Below are positions 42,785 to 52,116 of a DNA stretch of 64,000 bases, one piece after another. This DNA is from Pachypanchax playfairii (taxonomy: Eukaryota > Chordata > Actinopteri > Cyprinodontiformes > Aplocheilidae), in NCBI GenBank assembly GCA_006937955.1, contig SSNP01000120.1, positions 1,538,855 through 1,602,854 on the forward strand. The letters run 5' to 3'. The notes beneath the pieces are model-generated. The model saw only the letters and a program-made list of their open reading frames with translations, ran no database searches and was not told where the DNA came from. Every line of letters begins with the position of its first letter. Position 1 is the first letter of the stretch. The translations under genes were made by a program, and so were the position numbers.

Positions 42785-43590
42785 TAAGGCTGCCATTGCA
42801 GAAGATCTGGAGAAAAGATATGTCAGGGAAAAGGAGACATTGCACATGGCATCAACTGTTGATCCTCGGTTTAAGGACCTGCCCTGAGACCAGTGAGATC
42901 TATTCCAGACTGTTGGAGGCGGGTAGGTGTGATAAAGAAACAAAAAAATGTAAGTAAATAACTTACTGAATTTAGTTGGAAAAATTAAACTGAAGTTACA
43001 AACAAATCTGAATAAAAGTACATTGATGACATTTGATCAGATTTCCACTAGGAGAATAATGCTTTAAATAAAAATATATTACTGCATATTAAAATGAGGT
43101 GGATTTGAATTTTGACTTTAATACTAGCTTAATTTAATGTTTTTCAGGTTGAGGAGGAGAATGTCTGAGAGTAGGCTGATCATCACCCTCATAACAAGGA
43201 CAGTCATGCTTCCATCACACAGCCACCCCTTAAGAGACCAAGGACCTCATGTGCATTGGCGGACTTGCTTGGAACTATATTTCCCTCTGCTGATGCAAAC
43301 ACTGCACCCAAATCAGAAGATGGTCTTGCTGCAGCTGAGTTTAAGCGGTATAGAGATGAGACCTGTTGGCCTCTCATAGAAAATCCTCTCAGTTGGTGGA
43401 AGAACCATGAACAGGAATATCCTCAGCTATCCAAAATAGCAAATACTTTCCTATGCATTCCTGGCACAAGTGTCTGTAGAGAGAGCGTTCTGCTCTGCAG
43501 GAGACATAATGACTGCACAGAGAGGTCTCCTGAAAGCTGAGCATGTAGAGCTTGTGTTCCCGCACAAAAATCTAGTGATCTAAAAATTAG
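42785..43590 (+). pseudogene. hAT (ZBED-like) transposase C-terminus
   Basis: 42,789-42,880 encodes AAIAEDLEKRYVREKETLHM, then ASTVDPRFKDLP. After a gap, 43,150-43,590 encodes LGTIFPSADANTAPKSEDGL, RDETCWPLIENPLSWWKNHE, QEYPQLSKIANTFLCIPGTS and, after a frameshift, SAGDIMTAQRGLLKAEHVE. This is the dimerisation domain of ZBED1-type hAT transposases. Stops and frameshifts make it inactive. Confidence 0.75.
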
Positions 43591-43768
43591 CTAACATTTA
43601 AAACTTCAGATCTGAAAATGTTTGATATTTTTGTTCATCCAAATATGCATGAATATGAATGTGGCCAGAAGAGTAAATTTATTTTGATCAGACTGAATAG
43701 TGTTACATTGATAGAAATTGCAGGGCTGTACTTTATGTTAATAGCACTTTTTTTTCAGTTTACTTTAA

Positions 43769-44332
43769 AGGGGCCATTTCACACAAATTTCAGGACTTTT
43801 TGGTTATTTCTCACCTGTAATATGAAACAGTTTATATCTAAAAAACATCAGGAAACACTCATTAACAGACCTTTCAATCTGTCTGCAATAAAATTCGGGT
43901 GGTTCTGGCTCGTTCCGTCAGGCCTCGAGCAGCAGCTCGTTCATATTTATTCAGATTTGCTGGACTCAGATTTGCTAACAAACTAGCATATGAGAGCAAG
44001 GTATACTGTTTCCTGCCCCATTGCGCATGGCAACATCAGTTGTTCTCTCTCTCTTCCTGTTTGCTACGTCTTATGCTACAGCTTTTAGCCAGCAGCATGC
44101 TAGGTGTGGTTTCAACTGCGGGAGCTGCCGATTACTAACAAACAAAGGAGTTGTGACGAAACAAGTACAGGCTGTTCGAACTCAGGTGTTATCGCCACCT
44201 GCATAGTTTGAGAGATTAAAACGAAAAGATAAGTTGTTTACCTGTTTTCACACCCACTATGAAGGTAACAACTGTGGAGCTAAAATATTCAACAGAAAAC
44301 TCAGAAAAAACATTTTTAATGGAAGGGCCTCT
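43769..44332 (+). mobile_element. TTAA-family repeat, copy E
   Basis: AGGGGCCATTTCACACAAAT to AAGGGCCTCT, flanked by TTAA (43,765-43,768; 44,333-44,336), 564 bp. Copies C and E have the same length and are the closest pair by eye. Confidence 0.85.
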
Positions 44333-44336
44333 TTAA

Positions 44337-44553
44337 GAATTCTTAAAGCACTGTGTTTCGGATTTTCTGGTATGTTTAGGTAAAATAAAAGGTGCTGGGT
44401 TTTGATGTTTGCAGAGCATATTTTTGGTTTGTATTAGAATCAGAAATTACTAATTAAATAAGGCCTAACGTGGCATTTTTTTTTTCATGTAGAAAGACTT
44501 GATATTTCACTGAAATGTTTGTGTTTAATGGTAGATAGATTGCCTTTTGTGTC
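44337..44553. other. Unassigned spacer
   Basis: AT-rich, nothing recognised. Confidence 0.5.
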
Positions 44554-44555
44554 TA

Positions 44556-46157
44556 CAGTGGGGCAAAAAAGTATTTAGTCAGCCACCAATTGTGTAAGTT
44601 CTCCCACTTAAAAAGATCAGAGAGGCCTGTAATTTTCATCATAGGTATACCTCAACTATGAGAGACAAAATGAGGAAAAAAAATCCAGAAAATCACATTG
44701 TCTGATTTTTAAAGAATTTATTTGCAGATTATGGTGGAAAATAAGTATTTGGTCAATAACAAAAGTTAATCTCAATACTTTGTTATATAGCCTTTGTTGG
44801 CAATGACAGAGGTCAAACGTTTTCTGTAAGTCTTCACAAGGTTTTCACACACTGTTGCTGGTATTTTGGCCCATTCCTCCATGCAGATCTCCTCTAGAGC
44901 AGTGATGTTTTGGGGCTGACGCTGGGCAACACGGACTTTCAACTCCCTCCAGAGATTTTCTATGGGGTTGAGATCTGGAGACTGGCTAGGCCACTCCAGG
45001 ACCTTGAAATGCTTCTTACGAAGCCACTCCTTCGTTGCCCGGGCGGTGTGTTTGGGATCATTGTCATGCTGAAAGACCCAGCCACGTCTCATTTTCAATG
45101 CCCTTGCTGATGGAAGGAGGTTTTCACTCAAAATCTTACGATACATGGCCCCATTCATTCTTTCCTTTACACGGATCAGTCGTCCTGGTCCCCTTGCAGA
45201 AAAACAGCCCCAAAGCATGATGTTTCCACCACCATGCTTTACAGTAGGTATGGTGTTCTTTGGATCCAACTCAGCATTCTTTCCCCTCCAAACACGACAA
45301 GTTGAGTTTCTACCAAAAAGTTCTATTTTGGTTTCATCTGACCATATGATGTTCTCCCAATCCTCTTCTGGATCATCCAAATGCTCTCTAGCAAACCGCA
45401 GACGGGCCTGGACGTGTCCTGGCTTCAGCAGGGGGACACGTCTGGCACTGCAGGATTTGAGTCCCTGGCGGCGTAGTGTGTTACTGATGGTAGCCTTTGT
45501 TACTTTGGTCCCAGCTCTCTGCAGGTCATTCACTAGGTCCCTCCATGTGGTTCTGGGATTTTTGCTCACCGTTCTTGTGATCATTTTGACCCCACGGGGT
45601 GAGATCTTGCGTGGAGCCCCAGATCGAGGGAGATTATCAGTGGTCTTGTATGTCTTCCTTTTTCTAATAATTGCTCCCACAGTTGATTTCTTCACACCAA
45701 GCTGCTTACCTATTGCAGATTCAGTCTTCCCAGCCTGGTGAAGGTCTACAATTTTGTTTCTGGTGTCCTTTGACAGCTCTTTGGTCTTGGCCATAGTGGA
45801 GTTTGGAGCGTGACTGTTTGAGGTTGTGGACAGGTGTCTTTTATACTGATAACGAGTTCACACAGGTGCCATTAATACAGGTAACGAGTGGAGGACCGAG
45901 GAGCCTCTTAAAGAAGTTACAGGTCTGTGAAAGCCAGAAATCTTACTTGTTTGTAGGTGACCAAATACTTATTTTCCACCATAATTTGCAAATAAATTCT
46001 TTAAAAATCAGACAATGTGATTTTCTGGATTTTTTTTCCTCATTTTGTCTCTCATAGTTGAGGTATACCTATGATGAAAATTACAGGCCTCTCTGATCTT
46101 TTTAAGTGGGAGAACTTACACAATTGGTGGCTGACTAAATACTTTTTTGCCCCACTG
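44556..46157 (-). mobile_element. Tc1-like transposon, near-intact copy 1
   Basis: CAGTGGGGCAAAAAAGTATT begins inverted repeats of about 200 bp (44,556-44,757; 45,957-46,157), flanked by TA. At 1,602 bp it is three bases shorter than copy 2 at 52,117-53,721, to which it is almost identical but in opposite orientation. Confidence 0.95.
44772..45794 (-). CDS. Tc1-family transposase (340 aa), open
   Basis: Full-length frame MAKTKELSKDTRNKIVDLHQ... with a paired-type HTH (AIGKQLGVKKSTVGAIIRKR), a second HTH/AT-hook-like region (GAPRKISPRGVK) and the catalytic core IIWSDETKIELFG, FQHDNDPKHTA and SPDLNPIENLW. The spacing between the second Asp and the Glu is 34 residues (DD34E). It mediates TA-targeted cut-and-paste transposition. 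The frame has no stop, so the copy may be recent. Compared with copy 2 it has K for W in IIRK(R/W)K and lacks one Ile. Confidence 0.95.
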   Translation of the reverse strand: MAKTKELSKDTRNKIVDLHQAGKTESAIGKQLGVKKSTVGAIIRKRKTYKTTDNLPRSGAPRKISPRGVKMITRTVSKNPRTTWRDLVNDLQRAGTKVTKATISNTLRRQGLKSCSARRVPLLKPGHVQARLRFAREHLDDPEEDWENIIWSDETKIELFGRNSTCRVWRGKNAELDPKNTIPTVKHGGGNIMLWGCFSARGPGRLIRVKERMNGAMYRKILSENLLPSARALKMRRGWVFQHDNDPKHTARATKEWLRKKHFKVLEWPSQSPDLNPIENLWRELKVRVAQRQPQNITALEEICMEEWAKIPATVCENLVKTYRKRLTSVIANKGYITKY

Positions 46158-46159
46158 TA

Positions 46160-46510
46160 TGTAGGTCCAAGCACCAAAGGCGGTGCAAAGGCCTATTGTA
46201 TCCTTGCTGTTTGACATTATTTCTGATATGGCAGATGTTAATTTCTGGATTCATTTTTAATCTAAAAAGTAAGGAGTTTTGTTTCCTTCACTAAAATTAA
46301 GATCCCTCTATTTAGATTCACATACCTCACATTAGCACATGTGAATTATCAGTTCAGCGTGTTTACTGGGTTCTACAATAAATTCAGGAGTAAAAGTAGC
46401 TTATAATCATGTATCTTAAAGTATCACAATATATCATCTCCCATGTATCGTGATACATATCGTATTGCTATATTTTTACCAATACACATCCATAATTATA
46501 AATATTGGAA
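46160..46510. other. Unassigned spacer
   Basis: AT-rich, with no recognised exon or repeat. Confidence 0.5.
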
Positions 46511-47978
46511 TAGGGCTGCAATAATTACTCAAGTAACTTGAATAATTTGATTATAAAAAATATTCGAGGAATTTTCTCTGCCTCGAGGAATCATTATGTG
46601 GACCATTTGCTTTCACATGGATCTTTTTTGTGTTATGGTGCGTTCACACCTCCCAGCGATTTGAGGCAGCAGGGCAGCTATATTAGATGTAAAGTCTATG
46701 ATACTGAGCAGCAGGTTGGCGTCAAGCTGCGCCAAGCTGCCACGCAGCTCGACGCATGCATCAGCACATCCGTGCAGCTGCTGCTTGGACAGTCAGTCAA
46801 GGCGTCAAGGCAGCTGCTGCTTGAAGTTGGGAAAATTGAACTTTGGGGCAGCGGACGCGGGGCAGCAACCAATCAGCGACTCTTTTTATTGATCACGTCA
46901 TCAAAGCCTAGATAGGCCAGTCATTCCAATTAATAGAGCAGAAACTGATTATAGCAGTCTGTAACTACTGCGAACTATAGGACCTGTCTTTGTATTTTTA
47001 TAAGGACAGGAAGAGATCGGACCTTATCTGGAAGAAGATATTGGAGGATATTGGAGTGCTAGGTAAAGAGTTTCATACTTTATTTCTATGAAACTCAGAT
47101 TGACTCAATGGGGTGCATCCACAACCTCCGCAAATGTGCCCAACGATGACCCCTTATTTGTTTACAAACACGGTAGATGCATGCGCATCGCCTAGGCAAA
47201 AAGAGACGCCGGCCCTTTAGAAAGTGTTGTTTTCAGCTGTCATTGTATTGGAGTTGTGTCGTATGTTTTTAGCTAGCGATGTTTTCAGCATACTACAGCA
47301 GTTTGTCACCAAGTGACCAAAAGGATTATGCAGCAAAGTTAACTTTAGTCAATGGCAAACAACTTAAAGACCCCTTCGCATTACATGCAGGTGAGTGGAT
47401 AAATGTGCCGCTTGTTCAATAACAACAACACATACAGAAGCAATGAAACGTAATTTACCGCTCCACTTTTCCTTTGCTGTCTTTGTCGGACTGGGTAGTG
47501 TAGGGGAAGATAGACAGGACAAAGTCAGGGCTGTCAATGTCTTCGGATGCTTCTCCTGTACTGAAACAAGTATTCCAGTGACTTCATGCTGCTTTATCAG
47601 TGACTAGCATAGCTGAGTCTCTACCGTGGCATTAGTATAATGCTAACACCATCAGTTGCAACCAAAACCTTATCCTACCTTTGTTAACCGTATCCAAACT
47701 CTTTTAACCGTTTCCTAATTGTCTTAACCGTATCCTAAGTGTGTTAAGTTTGAAGTAATACTATTTATATTTGTTTTTTCATCTCGAAAATGTTAAGTTG
47801 GAAATAGTTTTAGTTTTTCTTTCTATAAAGGAACCACAATTACTATTTTGAGATATGAAGGCAATTAAAATGTATTTTATACTTAAAATGTAATTTGTTT
47901 TATTCAATTACTCGATTACTCAATCGGGATATTCAATCGAATACTTGATTTCTAAAATATTTGATAGCTGCAGCCCTA
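46511..47978. mobile_element. hAT non-autonomous element with nested sequence
   Basis: TAGGGCTGCAATAATTACTC and inverted GATAGCTGCAGCCCTA, flanked by TATTGGAA/TACTGGAA, an 8-bp duplication with one mismatch. A Harbinger-like terminus GGTGCGTTCACACC begins at 46,638 but its partner was not found, so the nested piece is truncated. Confidence 0.75.
47279..47390 (+). pseudogene. Captured first exon (transposon-associated protein)
   Basis: ATG then FSAYYSSLSPSDQKDYAAKL and DPFALHA, ending at a GTGAGT donor. The YY-x-SL-S...DQK-x-Y-x-x-KL...DP pattern resembles the exon at 19,001-19,273 and fish transposon proteins of unknown function. No downstream exon was found. Confidence 0.4.
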
Positions 47979-48859
47979 TACTGGAATTCTGTTGTTTCTT
48001 TTCAGTCATGAGTGTCTCTTAAGCCGTTTTCAAAAAGATGTTCGGGAATATTGCAGACAATTCGATCCAGTCTTTAACCGGAGTTGTCTTTTCAGACATG
48101 CCACCATTTTGAACGCAAGCACCATCTGCCAGCACATCTGCTCTTGTTACTAGGTCTTCAGCAGGAAAGGTTCCAGAACGTTGGTACGTATTGTAACCCC
48201 AGATTCTATGAGTATAGGCGCAGCCCTTTAAGCGTTGGGCCACACTGGTTCCTAAATGGCTGAATAAAAAGGCTATTTGGCAGCCGATTACCCGGTCTCA
48301 CCGTTATTTATACTAGACCGGGGTGGGGCCCACTCAACAGGTGGACTAAAGTTTTTAGTGTGGCGCTGCGCGCCAAGGGGTAAACCCACTAGTGATAGCC
48401 TTAAAGGGCTGCGCCTATTTATATATTTATGTTTATAAAAAATTTTTTTATATATATTTATATTTATAACATTCTATTTTGTATAGGCTTCGCCCTTTAA
48501 GGCTATCGCTAGTGGGTTAAAGGTGAAGCAGGATGTAGTCCATGCCTCACTGGGTCCATCCAGACCACCAAACATGAACATCTGCTCCTAAAGAATTTTA
48601 GCACTCTTGGTCTTCCATACAGGCTCATAAAGCCTCAGCGTCTTTGAGCGGCAGGGAAACAAGAGGCTGTGCCATGCGTAATGACGCAGTGCAAGAAACA
48701 GCTGTGTCTGCAGTCTCAGGGCAGGCAGGAAATGAATGCAGCTGGTTCTGAACAAATAATCATCAGAAATCACCTCTTTGACTGACTGATAGATAATAAA
48801 TAAATATTATCTCATCCTGTGTCTGCCAGCAGACATGAGTGAGTGAGAAAATTCATTCT

Positions 48860-49929
48860 GTCAGAACGTTGAGAACAGAATGAGTCATGGAGAAAGAGGA
48901 AACGTCTCGCAGGTAGAAGCGGATGAATGAGCACAGGGATGACCAGGAAGCTGCGGTGCAGATGTCATCCACCATCATTCCTCAATGCAGAGCTGTGGAG
49001 GACGAGATCCCTCTGCAGGAGATAGCCTCACATAACCAGTGAGAGAGGCGCTGGGCGCACAGGGGACGTCCTGCAGAGTTTTCTTTGTGATGAACGAACA
49101 GACGCTGGAAGCAATGCAGCGCGGCCTTGCGACATAACAGGAGAGCACTCGCACGGGGCAGAGTAGGTGAGACCTGGCCTCCTCTTCAGAATCATGAGGA
49201 GGATAGAAGCCATCCAGAGAAATCAGCCTCGATCTGGACGAGCTGGTTATGATTTTAGGCGTAAAAGCGGGGTTGGGGCGCTGCAGCGCGTAGCTGCCGT
49301 CCTCTCGGATTCTGAGACAGGAGAGAGCGACGGAGAGCGCGGATAAGTCGCTAACTGTCTTCGCGGACGTCAGAGCCAACAGCAGTGCTGTTTTTACAGA
49401 CAGGAACTTGAGTGGAACCTGGTCCAAAGGTTCAAACGGAGTTTTGACTAGCACCGCGCAAGACTAGCGCTAAATCCCACTGAGAAGCTAGTGGGTGAGA
49501 CACAGGTCTGTCTCTACGCACGCCTTTCAGGAAGCACTTCATCAGGGGATGGTTAAAGACCGATCTGTCTCCAAAACCTTCGTGGCAGGAAAAGATCGCT
49601 GCGGCGTAGGTTTTCACTGTACTGAAGGCTAAATTTCTGTCCATCAACTGCTGTAGGAATGAAAGCACATTGCCCAACGAGCAGGAAGTGGGATCCACAT
49701 CTTTCTCCGCGCACCAGCGCTGGAAGGTGGCCCACTTTGACGCATACGCCGCTATAGTAGAAGTGGCTATGGCACCCTGGATTGTGCGCACCACATCCAA
49801 TGGGAGACCCAGCTTCTCTAAGTGCTCCCGCTCAGCGGCCAGACTCAGAGGGGCTGTCCTGTTTCTGGGTAGCTCCTGATCATCCCTCCCGCCTGGAGGA
49901 ATGCGTCCTCTCTCCATGGGAGTGGCCAC
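48860..49929 (-). pseudogene. DIRS tyrosine recombinase, degenerate
   Basis: The N-terminal SAM-like region reads LAAEREHLEKLGLPLDVVRT, IAAYASKWATFQRWCAEKD and FLQQLMDRNLAFSTVKTYAA. The catalytic part, in another frame, reads LLALTSAKTVSDLSALSV, where the usual AKR(V)SD arginine is Thr. Near 48,970-49,060 it is truncated and shifts frame; a tail DDICTAASWSSLCSFIRFYL keeps the putative tyrosine. The HxxR box is not seen. Confidence 0.75.
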
Positions 49930-49959
49930 GCATGTGGAGTAAACCTATTGGAAAAACCA

Positions 49960-50545
49960 TATGGGTGCATGAGTAACAGGGCTGTCACCACTTTGCGAGG
50001 CCGCACGCGGCAGAGCATCGCTGACAGAGCTTCGGCTCTGGGCTGGGACAGACGGGCTGTCATGGCAGCTGAGTTCAGCTCCACTCCCAGAAAAACGATG
50101 ATCTGGGACGGTAACAGGGAGCTCTTTCCCCAGTTGATGGAGAAGCCCAGGTTGAGCAGGTGAGTGGCCAGAACGCTGGTCTGCACCGCTGTCTCCTCTC
50201 TGGATCGAGTCAGCAGCAGCAGGTCGTCCAATAGGATTCTCATCCCTGCTCTGCGTAAAGGCTGCAGCACCATCACCACGCCTTTGGAGAACGTGCACAG
50301 GGCGAGAGAGTAGCCGAACGGAAACGGGTTGTACTGGTAGGGGATTCCCCAGAAGCAGAAGCGCAGATACCTGCTGTGCTTCGGGATGATGGCGATGTGG
50401 TAATAAGCATCCTTCAGATCCTTGGAGGTAAATCAATCGTTGGGGCGAACATTTTCCAGCAGCTGTCTGATGGTCAGCATGTGGAACTGTCTCTCCATGA
50501 TCGATCTCTTGAACAAGGACAGGTCGAGAGTGGATGCGCATGTTG
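49960..50545 (-). pseudogene. DIRS reverse transcriptase fragment
   Basis: Minus frames contain DLKDAYYHIAIIPKHSRYLR, FCFWGIPYQYNPFPFGYSLA and FSKGVVMVLQPLRRAGMRI, then LLDDLLLLTRS, where YxDD would lie, and FLGVELNSAAMTARLS. A stop interrupts near 50,440 (NVRPND) and a frameshift near 50,280. The frame passes directly into recombinase leader sequence, with RNase H absent. Confidence 0.8.
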
Positions 50546-50601
50546 CTGCGGCAGTTAGCGGTGGAGCGTCTCTGCTGCTGGCGCTGGCCACGGCGATCTC
50601 T

Positions 50602-51430
50602 TCAGCGGCCACAAGGGCGAGGAGGGTGTGAGTTAGGAGGCCGCACTAGGTCGCACACAGAGTAGGACACCTCCACCGTCCTCTGCGACCTCTTGAGGAT
50701 AGAGTACAGCTGGGGACCAAACAGAGCATCTGAGCTGGTGGGACCCTCCAGCAAGTCTTTCTGGACAGCCTCCATCATGGCTGGGCAAAGGCGGAGCCAA
50801 GTGGTTTGCTGTACCAGTGTCTGCCAGTCAGCGATGCGGGAAGCGCACACAGCCGATGTCGCAAACAAGTTTAAAATGGCGTTGGCGGTGGTACAGAGGA
50901 AGTCTTTCAGCTCCTCTGGCAGCTCTGCTTCGTCCGCCTTCTTAGAAATTGCGAAGGCCAACAGGGCGGTGTTGTTGGTCACTGTGGCAGCTTGCAGCGC
51001 GCATTGGTGGGCGCGATCGGTGAAGCGGCTGATCAGTGCTTGGAGGGCGGGACAGGCCGCTGTTCAGCTAGCCTGGTATTCACCCCTAACACGAAAGCTA
51101 GGACGAGGAGGAACGGGTGGAAAGCTCCGCTACGTTAGCCCCTCCAACCTGGTGATCGGCGCATAGGTGGAGATTTGCACTTTTATTTGGGTGGGCTCTG
51201 CTCCCGCCTGGGAGAGGTAGGTCATTACCGCCGGGAACTAAGGCCAGACAGGGTCAGGGCGGCGCGAGCTAGCCGAGGTATCTCTCCTTCCTGCCAGATC
51301 ATCCGATCGTGGGGAAGAGGCAGACTGTGGAACGGAGAGACCCTTCTCCCTCACTGCTTCCTGGATCATGGCCGGGAGATCCAGGAGGAGCGCGCCCACC
51401 GCCGGGAGTGGTTTTGTCGCCAAATTGCGG
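50602..51430 (-). pseudogene. DIRS gag-like remnant
   Basis: Frames with GALLLDLPAMIQEAVREKGL (about 51,400) and ALLAFAISKKADEAELPEEL, then DWQTLVQQTTWLRLCPAMME (50,602-50,982), are typical of DIRS gag. They are separated by stops. Acidic and Pro-rich sequence lies upstream to 51,600. Confidence 0.65.
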
Positions 51431-52116
51431 AGACCGGAGGCGGCTGAGCACTCAGTCGTCTCTCCTCTGCTAAGCTCCCCGGCTGAGAAGACGTAGCAGG
51501 GCTACCACCACTAGTATCATCCTCGTGATGGGTGGAATCGTCCGATTCCCGCCCACCATCGAGTATTTCAATGGCTTCATCCAGCCGATAACCCTCTGAT
51601 GGAAATGCCTCCTTAGCCGCAGCCTTGAAAAAGGCGGACCTTCACTGCTTCTCCTCCGTAGAGAGGAGCCAACAGCAGCGGCAGGTGGGCTGAGGTGCGA
51701 GGGCGAGGTCGGCCAAAGGATAAACCCACTAGCGATAGCCTTAAAGGGCGAAGCCTATACGAAATAGAACAAGTTGGTGCTGTCAGACTCAAAAGCGAAA
51801 TGGACAAAGCCTGAAAGGGGCCTTAGAGTCTTGAGGTTCAAAATAAAACATCATTTTTTGTCTGTGTGGATTCTCATGTGTTTGTTTAAACCAGACTTTT
51901 CACTAAAACGTTTTTCACAAACCTCACAACAAAATGGTTTCTGACCTGTGTGGATACTAATATGTGTGTTTAAATGTCCCTTTCGACTAAAGCTATGTCC
52001 ACAAACTTCACAACAAAATGGTTTCTGACCTGTGTGGATTCTCATGTGTGTGTTTAGACTAGACATCTGATTAAACTATTTTTCACAAAGCTCACAACAA
52101 AATGGTTTGTGACCTA

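Larger units (their letters stand above)
48195..51775 (-). mobile_element. DIRS-type tyrosine-recombinase retrotransposon, internally deleted
   Basis: Inverted terminal repeats: GTATAGGCTTCGCCCTTTAA at 48,483 and its complement at about 51,744-51,763, extended by CACTAGCGATAGCCTTAAAG. A further inverted copy (48,383-48,417) and GTATAGGCGCAGCCCTTTAA (about 48,213) make a complex left end typical of DIRS. Order on the minus strand is gag, RT, tyrosine recombinase. RNase H and any methyltransferase are missing, so 3.6 kb remain of a usual ~6 kb. Confidence 0.8.
48022..51822. mobile_element. TTA-flanked DNA element (Harbinger-like) hosting a DIRS retroelement
   Basis: The arm-2 ZNF 3' flank is split at GTCTCTTA|TTAGAGTC; the unsplit form GTCTCTTAGAGTCTTGA is at 8,381. 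The edges AGCCGTTTTCAAAAAG and GGACAAAGCCTGAAAGGGGCC are weak inverted repeats. TTA duplication (48,019-48,021; 51,823-51,825) fits Harbinger. Only about 170 bp left and 45 bp right belong to this outer element. Confidence 0.55.

Noticed and set aside
46638..47978. Complete Harbinger element starting GGTGCGTTCACACC
   Set aside because: No matching inverted end was found downstream, so only a truncated piece can be claimed.
48195..51775. Ngaro rather than DIRS assignment
   Set aside because: The termini are inverted repeats with internal complementary copies, whereas Ngaro has split direct repeats.
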